Shown here piece by piece: positions 35,020 through 47,300 of a stretch of 64,000 nt of DNA. The stretch's first letter is position 1, and the number at the start of each line of letters is the position of its first letter. The translations under genes and the position numbers were made by a program. This DNA comes from Misgurnus anguillicaudatus (Eukaryota > Chordata > Actinopteri > Cypriniformes > Cobitidae): positions 35,384,001 through 35,448,000 of the forward strand of contig NC_073353.2 in NCBI RefSeq assembly GCF_027580225.2, read 5' to 3'. The notes below the pieces were generated by a model, which had not been told where the DNA came from, did not search any database, and saw nothing but the letters and a program-made list of their open reading frames with translations.

Positions 35020-36153
35020 TAGGGCTGGGCCGGTTTGGATTTTTTCTTACCGCGGTCGGTAATCAACAAATTCCCACGGTTTTGCGGTTTATCGGCAAGA
35101 CAACGAGTTAAATAACATGCATGACTTATTTATGTTCAATAAACGACATGTGCAAATTACTTAAGGAACATGTAAAGTGAATATTATTTCCTTCTACATT
35201 TCTTCAATTTCAACATTCAACAACTTGAACAATTAATATTATCAGTTAAAAAAATTTTAACGCATTGTGCGTGTCCACACGTACTTGCCTACAGACATTT
35301 CTCCACTTTTCTATCCTTAATTTATGAATGGCCTGTAAATGACGCAAATTATTGCTGCCCTGATGGTCTGGTAAAATAACCATTTGTATGAGAAATCAGT
35401 TGTACTGCATATGTGTCCGTGCTTGAGTATAGATTGGAAGCTGCACGGAGACGCGTGTGTGTGCGCAAAATGACTGTCTCGCGTGCGTCCGGGCAGTGCG
35501 CGTCTATCTGGCGCGCGCCCGGGCAGTCCGTGTCTGTCCTGCGCGCGCCCGGACGGTCCGCATCTGTCTCGCGTGCTCGGGACCGCTTCTGTTCTAGACA
35601 CTTACCATAAACATCTGTCTTTTTCCACAAACGGAGAAAGAAGACGCCAAAGCAAAACTTGCTGTGTGAACTGTGAAATGTGTACTGCTGTAGAAATGGC
35701 CACTGTGGTTGGCTAGATGAAAAAGAGACAATCTAACCTCTTTGCATATTAATCCTCGGACTGATCGTGTGCTCTTTATGTTGCGTGGCAATTTAATAAT
35801 GTATGTAACCTGATTCTGTTGTTGATCTGTTGCAGCTGTTTGCACGTTCAAATTAAATAAAATGTTTGTATTGCTTTTACCGAGTCACAGACAACGTCAC
35901 CCGTATTTCTACTCAATGACAATTTAATATTAAAATCATATCAGTTAACATTTAATCTTCATAACAAGCTGCGGTTGTTTAAAAGCTGCGGTTGTTTAAA
36001 AGCTGTGTGTATAACATCCCCACATAAACACACAAGTGCAGGCCAATGTTTCAAGTTCTTTTTTTTTGCGGTTATGACGGTGAGGAGCTCAGACCCGCGG
36101 CATGGGTCACGTGACCGCGGTATGGCGGTAATGCGGTTACCGCCCCAGGCCTA
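35020..36153. mobile_element. hAT-type element TAGGGCTGGGC with perfect 8-bp duplication
   Basis: GTGCTAGT is duplicated at 35012-35019 and 36154-36161. Ends TAGGGCTGGGC and GCCCCAGGCCTA. The empty site (gggggctagtcagccactaa) is seen in the sister copy near 33685. 1134 bases, with a CpG-rich minisatellite inside and no transposase. Confidence 0.92.
35473..35585. repeat. GC-rich ~31-bp minisatellite in the hAT element
   Basis: Three to four imperfect units around gcgcgcccgggcagtccgtg and tctgtctcgcgtg. Very high CpG density in an otherwise AT-rich region. Confidence 0.75.
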
Positions 36154-36292
36154 GTGCTAGTCAGCCACTAAATAGACACGCCTTTGTGTGACCTTTTTGT
36201 CAACACTTAACAGCCGAAAACTCTGATGTGTGTGCCAAATTTAAAGTTCAACTAAGCACGCCAAGAGCCTTAAACATGCCTGAAATTAAAGT

Positions 36293-37230
36293 AACGTTTG
36301 ACGCGTTGCCATGGGAACAGCGTTCGAGATGTCAAAAATTCCTTCGCAATTTATCATCTACAATGTCTCGGCATCATGTTGACCACTTCTCGTGTCAATC
36401 GCATGAATCCCATACGAGGAGTATTTAAAGGTTCACAGCATGTAACTATCAGCCTTAAATATGTGTAAAAATGAAAGTAAAGTTTGACACGTTGCCATGG
36501 GAACAGCATTCGAGATATCAAAAATTCCTTCGCAATTTATCATCTACAATGTCTCGGCATCATGTTGACCACTTCTCGTGTCAATCGCATGAATCCCATA
36601 CGAGGAGTATTTAAAGGTTCACAGCATGTAACAGTCAGCCTTAAATATGCTGGAAAGTGAAAGCAAAGTTTGACGCGTTGCCATGGGAACAGCGTTTGAG
36701 ATATCAAAAATCCCTTCGCAATTTATCATCTACAATGTCTCACCATTATGTTGACCACTTCAGGAGTCAATCACATTATTTCCTCAGGAGGAGTATTTAA
36801 AAGTTTACAACATGCAGATGTAAGGTTTAAATATGCCTTAAAAACGAAAGTAAAGTTTGACAGGTTGCCATGGGAACAGCGTTTGAGATATCAAAAATCC
36901 CTTCGCAATTTATCATCTACAATGTCTCGGCATCATGTCGACCACTTCTCGTGTCAAACGCATGAAAATCCTAGGACGAGTATTTAAAAGTTAACTGCAT
37001 GCAACAAAAAGGCTTAAATATGCCTTTAAAATGAAAGTAAAGTTTGACGTGTTGCCATGGGAACAGCTTTTGAGATATCAAAAATCCCTTCGCAATTTAT
37101 CATCTACAATGTCTCGGCATCATGTTGACCACTTTTGGTAACAACCGCATGAAAATCCTAGAAGGAGTATTTAAAAGAACATCGCATGGAACTGTGAAAA
37201 AAAATCACCTTTGTGACTGACACACTTCCT
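36293..37230. repeat. ~187-bp tandem subrepeat, five units
   Basis: Unit starts at 36293, 36479, 36665, 36852 and 37039 (spacing 186-187). Each contains gttgccatgggaacagc, tcgagatatcaaaaat-like and ggagtatttaaaag. Same unit as at 33825-34200 but with more copies. Confidence 0.88.
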
Positions 37231-38599
37231 GGCGCCTGGTGGTGGCGCTATACCCGGGAGTCACAATAGGCACATCGATGCGATCGGAATCTTTAGACGA
37301 ACAAACATCCCGCTTGTCATTACAATAAGATATTTTTTGCCTCAGATATTAGACACTTCCTGTTTCTCTGAATTCGCCATGAATTCGTCGCCTCGCCATG
37401 GCGGAACCGTTCGAGATATCAAAAATCCCTTCGCAATTTAGCAAGTCCAATGTCTCGACATCATGTTCACCACTTTTGGTGTCAAGCGCATTCATCCTCT
37501 AGGAGGAGTATTTAAAAGTTCAACGCATGCATTTTTTAAACAATCCAAAATAGCTGACTTCCTGTTGGGCGGAGCTTAAATGTTAGAGGGCGAAAGTTGT
37601 TTGGGCCGATGAGATCTATATGCGTACCAACTCTCGTACATGTGCGTACATGTTTGCACGATCTGTGCATCAATGTTTTATTTTGCATTACAGGGGGCGC
37701 TACAGAGCCCCCGTGCCACGCCCGTGTTCCAGCCTTTGCCCGTTCGCAATGACGGACGACTCTGACGTCTGTGCCAAATTTCAAGAGTTTTCGAGTATGT
37801 TAAGGCACCCAAAATGCCCAAAAGTGTTAAAAAAAAAAAATAAAAAAAAAAAAAATAATAAATTCGAGCAAAACCAATAGGGCTTCGCACCTTTCGGTGC
37901 AGGCCATTCTGGCCTGCTCCTCGGTGCTCGGGCCCTAATAATAAACGGAGCAAAAACAATAGGGTCCTCACACTGGTGTGCTCGGGCCCTAATAAATGGA
38001 GCAGCGGGCCAAATTGGTTGTGAGGCCACCGGGGTTTCTTTATGTCTGGCTGGTGCATGCGGGGCTGCACACACGTTGGTGCCGTTTACATTCGGGTTAA
38101 AAAATTGCTACTGGTTCGGGTCAGACTAAGGTCTCATTTTCTCGGGTTTGTCTCGAGTCGGATCTTTCTTAAAAAAAAAAGATTCATGCACGTCGGGTTC
38201 GGACAAAAAGTGATTCGGGTCATTTCTTGTCTGGTACAGTTCTTTGGACCTGAGAAGACCTCTACTGTGCATTAGGCTATATTTTATCCCACAATGCAAT
38301 GCGCTTAACTTGACCTTTCCATTGTTAGCACAACAGACATAACGTCAGCTGTGATTTTTAACATCTTTTTCTTGACTACTAAGACATTATTACACGCATT
38401 ACAAATTCTAAACCGTTTTATTTCCAAGATGATAAAAGAATGGCAACCACTCAGTTAACAGCAGTGAGGTCTACTACTATAGTTTGAAAAGGTTGCATAA
38501 TGCTTTCTGTTTCACCTACTATTTTCTCAAAAAAATAATAGTAGGCATTAAACAGCATATAATGCACAGTATTCTGTATGAAGCTAGCTAGTTTCCATT

Positions 38600-38942
38600 C
38601 TGAACATAGACAATTAGGTCAAAAGTTAAGGATCACTTGACTGAAACATTTCTCATCATCTTAAAAATCACTTAATATGACTGAATAAAGGACTAAATGA
38701 TCATTTATAGAAAGCAGCCATCATAACCATCCTGTTTAAGAAGAATCTTGGGTTGAGACATTTTTACAAATTCAAGGTAAAGGGTGACTACTTTTTTTGG
38801 AATTTTTTTGGATTGTCTAGTCACCATTCCCAAAGTTACTTTTGTGTTATTACATATTCTGTATGAGTTTTGTATTATTCTAAAATATGGGAAAAATATT
38901 ACTAAAGAATGAGTGACCCTTAACTGATGACCGGTAGTGTAT
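38600..38942. mobile_element. Relic ending in tgaccggtagtgtat
   Basis: aggtcaaaagttaaggatca on the left and gaatgagtgacccttaactg / atgaccggtagtgtat on the right form imperfect inverted ends typical of fish Tc1-like termini. Confidence 0.5.
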
Positions 38943-39020
38943 ATAACATTTTAGACACTGCCATGTACTATAATATTGTATGGATTTAAAGGGACAGAGT
39001 TCTTGTCATTGGTGACTAAA

Positions 39021-40344
39021 GGCCCTGATATACTTCAGACGAAGTAGAAGAACGAACTGATGTGACATCATTTGACCTTTGATCTACCATTGGGTGCGTA
39101 ATATGTGTGTTGTCTAAAGTCCCAAGTATAGTTTAACTTTTATGCGTACAGTCCGTGCGATGGAAATTTCGTTATCACAATTATGCACACCACCGGATTT
39201 GTGTACTTTGTACACGTGTTGCATACGCGCATTTAATTTTCTTGCAGTAATTATTTTATCCACAAGGTGGCAACGGTGCCCTGGGGATCACAGACAATAA
39301 AAAAAGGCATGAACAAAATGGACCATAACATGTGCAAGGTACATTGACAATCGAGGCCATATTATATGTAGGCCAGGAGAGGTACTGCGTGGGTCCAACC
39401 AGTGTTGGGGGTAACGCATTACAAGTAACGTGCATTACGTAATAATATTATTTTCCCAAGTAACGAGTAAAGTAACGCATTACTTAAATATTAATGTGTA
39501 CATTTATAGAGTTACTTTTAAAAAAAAGTAATGCGAGTTACTTTTCAGTTTAATTGATTCATTTTAAAAATAAAATAATGTACTGAATTAAACTGAACAT
39601 AGAATTACGCACTCTAAGCGCCTGAGCGGGAACAGTTTGAGTCAGAAACGGAGAACATAAAAACACCTGCAAGGCCTGAAAGAGATCAAGCCTCAGCCAA
39701 GTAAGAAAAAGTAACGCAAAAGTAACTTAAAAGCGTAACGTAAGTGTAACGTAAGCGTTACTTTCCATGAAAAGTAACTAAGTAACGCAATTAATTACTT
39801 TTTTGGGGAGTAACTTAACATTGTAATGCATTACTTTTAAAAGTAACTTTCCCCAACACTGGGTCCAACACCTATGTACAGATTTTTGAAGTATGCTTTG
39901 CGAGACTGTGTGTTTGGCAGTGATATGCACATAAAATTATTTATACTTCCAGCTTAAGTCCGCCTGGTTTAAAGTGGGAATATTGTCTTGTTCATTTCAC
40001 GGAGATAAAACAGGAATACCTTTTTAACAACATCAACAATATACAACTATCAAAACTATCACTACTTTTGTGTGCCGCGGTGCGGAGCTGGTACAACTGT
40101 ATCCGCATCTTAAGATTGTGTCAAATGTTTCATCATGTGAAGAGCTAAACAAAATTCACTTTCAAATTGTAGTTTTACAGATACACACGCACAGCGACTA
40201 TTTATAAACCCCGCCTCCAGAAATAAAGGGGGGTTGAGATATTTGAAAAGAGTAGACTGGCACAAAGCCCTTCGAACTTTTATGTGCCCTCAAGAGATGT
40301 TCGTTCTTCCACTGCATCTGAGGATACCGGGTCCTTAAAGGGTT
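39021..40344. mobile_element. Inverted-repeat element (cttcagacgaagtagaagaacgaac), interrupted
   Basis: Left gaagtagaagaacgaac and right gttcgttcttccactgc with flanking ggccctgata / taccgggtcctt are complementary. It contains the hAT insertion 39400-39861. Confidence 0.55.
39400..39861. mobile_element. hAT-type MITE CAGTGTTGGGG with 8-bp duplication
   Basis: GGTCCAAC is duplicated at 39392-39399 and 39862-39869. Ends cagtgttgggg and ccccaacactg. The interior is rich in AGTAACG motifs. 462 bases, noncoding. Confidence 0.92.
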
Positions 40345-41032
40345 GTTATTAAAAATGAAACATTGCCCCCTCGAAAACCTCAACAAAAGACAGTGTTTAT
40401 CTCTACCATTAGGTAGATGGTTTAACTGGTAGCATGTTATAGTCACATTTTACATCTGCACATACTACAAGTGTCATGCTGCAATAAAAATGCTCTTTAT
40501 GGATTGTTCTGGAAATTGTAGTGAATAACATTCATATGTCCACAAAAGTGCCAGAATGTTGAAAGCATTCCTGATTCTTCGCCGACATAACGTGTCGAAA
40601 GAACCCAACGGCGTGACAGTATCGAGGAGAAAACCCGAAACTAGTTGTGATGCAAAGTGTAGCTGCGTAATCTTCAATAAATAAGGGCACAGTCTACAAA
40701 AAACAAATGACAAAAAAATCAAACTAATTGAAACAGAGAAAGCCTGGAAAGCAAATGGGTAGCGTTGCGATTCAGGGACTCGCTAAATCCTCCCCGGGGC
40801 TGGTAGAGGGTCGTCTCCTGCAATAACACAGTCGCCATGACAACACTGCACATTGCCGTCTCCATGAAGATGCTCCTGGAACCGCTCCGTGGACGTCCGA
40901 TAAGACCTCCGAGCCCAAGATTATAACAGCTTAACAATAAAAAGAGGACAATGCTATGTACATCATCCTTCTGTTTCAAAACACGGCAAAAGCCGCGTCG
41001 AAAACATTCAGCTTCGCGCCGACATCGAGGCG
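40345..41032 (-). other. Probable pde1a 3' UTR
   Basis: The DNA just past the stop (to ~40750) is GC-richer than the surrounding repeats and holds no recognised transposon, as expected for 3' UTR. I found no AATAAA on the - strand before the repeat near 40340, so the 3' end is undefined. Confidence 0.45.
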
Positions 41033-41301
41033 TCAGGCGGTTTTACCGTTCCAGGGTAAAGTTTCTGAGCTGTGGTCATCGGGTGAGGCGTCACCCTGGC
41101 CCTCCGTAGGCGACTGGGAGCTCTGATCCAAAGAGTCCTGTGAAGAGTGAGTCGAGTCTGTGTTGTTCAGTTCGTTCAGGGACTTTGACTCCGAATCGTG
41201 ACTCCCGCTGGCCGGACTGTCGTGTGACAGTGTGACCTGTGCGTTCCTCATGGGCTTCTCCTCCTGTTCTGAGATCCTCTCGTGTTCCTTATTGGCCAAC
41301 T
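41033..41301 (-). CDS. pde1a: pde1a last coding exon: Ser/Asp-rich C-terminal tail
   Basis: Acceptor ...aatcctcag, then ELANKEHERISEQEEKPMR and a long Ser/Thr/Asp/Gln tail (SHDSPASGSHDSESK, HSSQDSLDQSSQSPTEG) to ...LPWNGKTA and TGA. In phase with the previous exon. Low complexity, acidic and rich in potential CK2-type and SP sites. Longer than and unlike the short tails I know for mammalian PDE1A. It looks disordered. Confidence 0.9.
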
Positions 41302-44300
41302 CTGAGGATTAAACATGAAATGAAATCATCCAGGCTTACAACACTTGCAATAATTGATGATGTAACAGCGCAAGGTGTGGTGCAAAGTCATGGGTTCGAT
41401 TCCAGAAAACACACATATGGATAAAAATCTGTAGCTTGCATGAACTGTAAGTCATCTTGAATGAATGCATTAATAATAGTTTTGATGACTTAACCATTAC
41501 TCTAAATAAGGAATATCATAATAATAATACAATAGGGTTCCCAAACCATAGTTAACTTCAAATTCAAGGACCTTTCAAGGAATAAATACCCTCAAATACC
41601 CTCAAATTCAAGGACTAAATGTGGGGACACATTTCAAGTGAGAGCAAGGTTACATCGTGTTACCTTTTAACTCATTCACCGCCAGCCTTTTTGAGAAAAG
41701 TTGCCCACCTGCATTTTTGTGATTTTAACAAAAGTTTCACAAAATTCCTTGCAGGAAAAATTATCTTCTATATAAACATACAAATTATATCAAATTAAAG
41801 AACACACCATCTGCTTTCAAACAAACAATAAACATACAAACAAACAAAATGGGGAAAAAACGTTTCATTAAATATTTACTTTTTCCACTTAATTTAACCA
41901 CTGAAATATCGATATTTCTCTTCAAAAATACAACATTTTGAGCAAAAAGCTTTAAAAATTGCGTTTTTGTAAAGGAATTTATGTTAGAGATCAGACTCAG
42001 AATGACTATCAAACATAAAGGCAGTTAAAATCAATCATTAAATCTTTTTAATTTCTGTTTTTGATAAATTCGTTCTGGTGCCATCTAGTGGATAATTACA
42101 CTTTCACTTTGAAATTCGTCCAAAAAGGCATATTTATTAGTTAAATATGAACTCATAAATGACGAGATAACTCGTCAATGGCGTGAATGAGTTAAGATAC
42201 ACTGTTACAGTTCCCTTTCGAAGGGAACTTGCGCTGCGTCACTGCGGTGACACTTTGGGGACGCCTCCAAGGGTAAGTGCGTTGGAATGTGTATATCAAA
42301 TTAAACCAATAGGTGAGGCTTAACGACAAAGACTGGGTGACGCGGGAGCCAGGAAGTATATTGCAAAAGACGGCGTTACAGGGATGCAGGAAGTATGGCA
42401 AGGGAGACGCAGCGTCTCATTCCTTTCTCAGGGAACAAAAATTACATATTTAACCCAAGACGTTTTCATGTGTCAAACACAACTATGCAAAAAAGCATTT
42501 TGGTATGAATCAACATTCGCGTACAGAAGATATAAGCATTTAAAGTGAACAGTTTAGCACGTGTGCTTAAAAAGTCTAGAATTTTTACGATACTATCCTG
42601 TACTACACAGGAATTGGATTTTTTTCCAGAAAACTTCTTGCATAAAATAGATTCAAGCACTTTCATTGACCTGTATCTATGTATGTATATTTTCAAAACC
42701 TTCCCAGGGCCTTGAATCCCCCCTCCAGATTCACAACTTTCAAATGGATGTGTGCAAATCTTTTTTGGCAGTGCATACTACACACCTTGAACAGACAGCT
42801 CCTTCCAACGCTCCTTGTTATTCTGAATGATCTCAGACAACAGGTGTTTGACCCGTTTCAAATTGATGCTGCCCAGTGAGTAGTCTGTAGTGCCGCCCTG
42901 TTCGTCATTCGAACCCCGACCGCTGTGTCTCTGCACCGACTCCACCACCGCTGCCGAACCCTGACCAGTCGAGCTGCACCACAACACAGCGTTAAAGATT
43001 ACAAATAAAAATCTGTACATATCAATCATGCACACAACCGTCAACTCACCTCAATCTATGGACACCACCAGATTTAATAGCTTCCTCTATGAGAGGATTA
43101 ATTATTTTCTCTGTGGTGTCGATCAGAACAGAGAACGTGGGCTCCACGATAAAATCGATGAACCCTGGGAAGTAAAACAAAGTTATTTGTTTAAAAGCCT
43201 TTGTCATTTATTTACCCTGCTGGAAAATCATTAGCAGTAAAGGCTCAAGATGCTTGTGGTTATAGTGTCATTAAATCAAATCATACATGCACGTCTCATT
43301 AAACATCACTAGAGAGAATGTTATTGTCTCTGCAGCCTCTTGGTGGCAGTAAAGAGCTACAGTTGTGGCCAAAAACATTGGCACCCTTGGAAAATATGAG
43401 CAAAGAAAGCTCCTTTTGAGCTTTAATTAAAAAAAAATTACAGTGTTTTATTGAAGTAAAACAATTGAAATGGGGGGGGGGTTCAATTATTCAATAATTG
43501 TTTTTCTCTAATACACACTGTGCAAAATTATTGGCACCCCTAGAAATTTTTAAGGGTAAGAAATATCTGAAGTATATACCCATTGATGTAAAATTTTTCT
43601 TAGCACACCAATGTGACCAGAAACATGATGTTGTCCAGTCATGATGACTTTCTGTTTTACAGGGGAATAAATATTAAGTAACACAAATCCCCTTAATTGT
43701 TTATCACAATGTGTAAAACCAAAGATTATGCAAAATAAAATGGTTGAACTACACAAAGTAGAAACTGGCTTTAAGGAAATAATTAAACCATATAAACATA
43801 TTTCCACAATCAGGACAACAATGAAGACGATTTAATCGACTGGAGATGTTGCAAATCTGTCTGAAAGAGAATGTGTGTCTGTATTGTCTTAATGCTCCAC
43901 AAGGACAATAATTTGAGTGGCCAAAGACTCTCCAACCACTAGCCAGGATTCACAATGTGGGTGGGACCAGAGAAAATCAGGTGGGCCTTAACCCAAAATG
44001 CATCTGTTATCAAAATATACAAACACACAACTACACCAGCTTCAATATATCACCGTTTATTAGGAACAAAAGCCTGTATGGGCCCTATTTTAACAATCTA
44101 AGCGCAATGTGCAATAAACCAATAAGAGTCTCATCTCATTTAAAAGCCAGTTGGTGGCGCCATCCCGATTCCATATTTTGGCAGAATTTGTAAACTAAAA
44201 AACTAAGCGGAGGAAGAAGACCACCTCTTTAAGATTGATATAAAAAAATTGAGTTGTTTGTATTTGTAATGAAATTGTTAGTTTTTGGTATTAAAACCTT

Positions 44301-47300
44301 TAAAAGTCGTTTTCATTCAGTCATGGAAGTAAAAATAGCAGGCTTTTCATTGCTGTAAATGTATTGATAGCCCAGATGATCAGTCTTATCTCAAAGAATA
44401 TTTTACAAATATGCAAGAAAAGCTTTGTATTTAAAAAATACTTTAAATAGTAGCCTAATTTGTTGGTATTTGAAGAGTTTCGTTGCAAAAATATAATTCC
44501 GCTTTTTTTCAGAAATCTCGTTTTTTGGTTGTGCATTCCAATTAATATCTATTCAACTGCAGTTGGTTTGTTTTGATTTAAACCTTCATAACTTAAAAAA
44601 TACAGCTAAGTATCACTATAAAACAAAATAATAACCTGATAACATAATAATTTGACAAAAATGTTAAAAATGTAGTTATATTGTTTTGCAACGAAATTCT
44701 TTATTTAAACTTGTTAAAGTCGTTTTCTTTCAGTCATGGAAGTAAAAATAGCAGGCTTTTCGTTGCTGTAAATGTATTGATAGCCCAGATGATCAGTCTT
44801 ATCTCAAAGAATATTTTACAAATATGCAAGAAAAGCTTTGTACTTTAAAAATACTTTATGTAGAAGCCTAATTTGTTGGTATTTGAAGAGTTTCGTTGCA
44901 AAAATAGATAATTTTTTTCAGAAATCTCGTTTTTTGGTTGTGCATTCCAATTAATATCAATTCAACAGCAGTTGGATTGTTTTGATTTAAACCTTCATAA
45001 CTTAAAAATACAGCTAAGTAGCACTATAAAACAAAATAATAACCTGATAACATAATAATAATTTGACAAAAATGTAGTTATATTGTTTTGCAACTAAATT
45101 CTTCATTTAAACTTTTTAAAGTCGTTTTCTTTCAGTCATGGAAGTAAAAATAGCAGGCTTTTAATTGTTGTAAATGTATGGAGAGCATGATCGGTGTAAT
45201 CTCAAAGAATAATTTACAAATATGCAAGAAATCATACTCGGTCCTCAGTCAAGACACTCAATAATAATGTTTTTAAACATTTAATCCTTTGATTTTTTTC
45301 ATGTTTTAAACGTTTGTGTGCTGCTGCGCATCCATGTGATAAGCAAATGCGCGTTGTCGTCCCGTAGGCGCATATTACTAACGCGCTCATTAAATAACAA
45401 AAGCAATATTGCTCCATTGACTTAAGAGCAGGTTTTAGTTGGTCAGTGGCATAGTCTATTTTAGTTGCTTCAAAATAGCAACTCACCAACAATGCGCCTG
45501 AACACAACTCGTTTTCAGACCAGAAGGCTCATGGGCGCAAAAGTGGGCGCAAATGTTATCGGCAAAGACTTTTCTTTTTTAGCTGCTGAATCAACACCTC
45601 ATGTTCAGAATCCTCAACGGTAATGTTAAAGGGTGCACCATCAAGCTGTAATAAAGTCTTCTCACCAAAGGTCTTCGTGACCTTCATTCTAAGACAATGA
45701 AGCAGCGCAGCTCTCATTATTCCATACGTGTCAGCCTTAAACCGGGTGTTCATTTCTATGATCTGGGGTGTAGGAGGGGCGAGGAGGCTGTTCGAAATGC
45801 GCTACTTATTGCACTACTATTTACAAAATTAACTTATTCCTTATTATAATAGCAAACAAGAGTTTAATTTTTTTTATTTTATAGGTCAAGTATAGTGATA
45901 ATTGCAACATAATTTACTCATTAGGATAACTAATAGGCTTTACTGGATAGGCAGGTGGGTGGGCCTACCCACCCAGGCCCACCCATAGCTACGCGACTCC
46001 AACCATCACAAATGTTGAATCAGTTGAATCTTGGGGTCAGAAAGCTTTAAATAAAAAAAGGGGGACAAAGTTGTTTGGGACACAGTTTAAAAAAACAAAT
46101 CCTCTGCTCTCATGCAAAAAACAAACTCCTTTGCCGTATTAGAACTTTAAACAGGACTGGGTTCTGCTATCATAGGAAACCAAAAAGAGTTTATTTGCAG
46201 CAGGGAAACAAGATGGCTTTGGTGCACACAGGGATTAAAAAGAGCTCCATGTCTACAGTTAAAGTCGAATCTTTTATACCAGAGGTCTTGGACATTTTAT
46301 TCAGATGAATGGTGTAATGGATTATATCAAATACCAACAGATATAAAAGTCTTGCCTGAGTTGTTCTGCTAGAAATCTTATCAAAACAAACATCAAAATC
46401 AACAAAAAATGAGTAACTAAGCAAAAAATCAAGGTTCTGCAACAGCCATCCCACTTCCCTGACCTGAACCATATAGAGAAAATGACTGGAATGACCCAAA
46501 AAGGATAGGGAAGCAACATATGAAGAGTTTGGTTCCAAAACGTGATAAACACCGTTAAAAAAATTAGTTACCACCAAAATCAGTATTGTATCTTGTCAGT
46601 ATTATAAAAGTCAATTCTTCATTTTACGCAAAATCCAATATCCAGCATGTTATTCTGTCATCTTTTCTCAATTTTTTCCAAACCGCGACAAATGGCAATC
46701 TTCCTTCTCTGCAAAATGCAATAAACCATTTCACGCATTGTAAACAATAATGGCGGCGCTTTGAATACACACAGAATACTAGTTTTCCTCATCTACTTTG
46801 TACTTCGTGATCAAAAAAAGCAAAAAAAGCAACGTAAGCCATCAAAATCGAATCATTTACGTTAAGAGCACTCGGGCGAAGGAAAAATGCCGGCTGTTGC
46901 TTGTTCTCACACGACAGCATCAAGCTTCTGTCATGCGAAAACACTTTGACTCCAGGGGATCTTATGAAAAACTTTCCTTTATTTTACTCAAAGTCAACGA
47001 AAATCGAGCAGGACCAAAACATTTTACAGCTGATCGCTGTCAAAAAAATGACAAGTGTTCTTAATATGACAAAGTAAGTGTTTTGATTAATGCCATTAAT
47101 GTTTTTTTTTTTAAGCAGTGTACACCACTAGTCAACTAAATGAATATAACATGGCAAAGATGAATGCACATTTATATATTAATTCAATAGATTTATAGCA
47201 TTTGGGGAAAAAAACTTGTCATGGATTTATTGCACTTTGCAGAAAAAATAATCGTTTTTTATAATAAATATTTGAAAATCAAAGTATGGATTTGAATTTT

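Larger units (their letters stand above)
32096..38270. mobile_element. 6.2-kb composite repeat between the genes
   Basis: Outer ends gcagtagaggtcttc (32102) and gaagacctctactgtgc (38265) are complementary and followed inward by gggttcag / cgggtt-rich DNA. The interior holds three head-to-tail copies of a repeat beginning gctgcaagcagcgatgg (32393, 33502, 34829) and ending in A-rich tracts. No coding capacity recognised. Confidence 0.7.

Noticed and set aside
46191..46577. 128-codon frame on the - strand
   Set aside because: It runs antisense to decayed Tc1 transposase DNA and has no domain signature.
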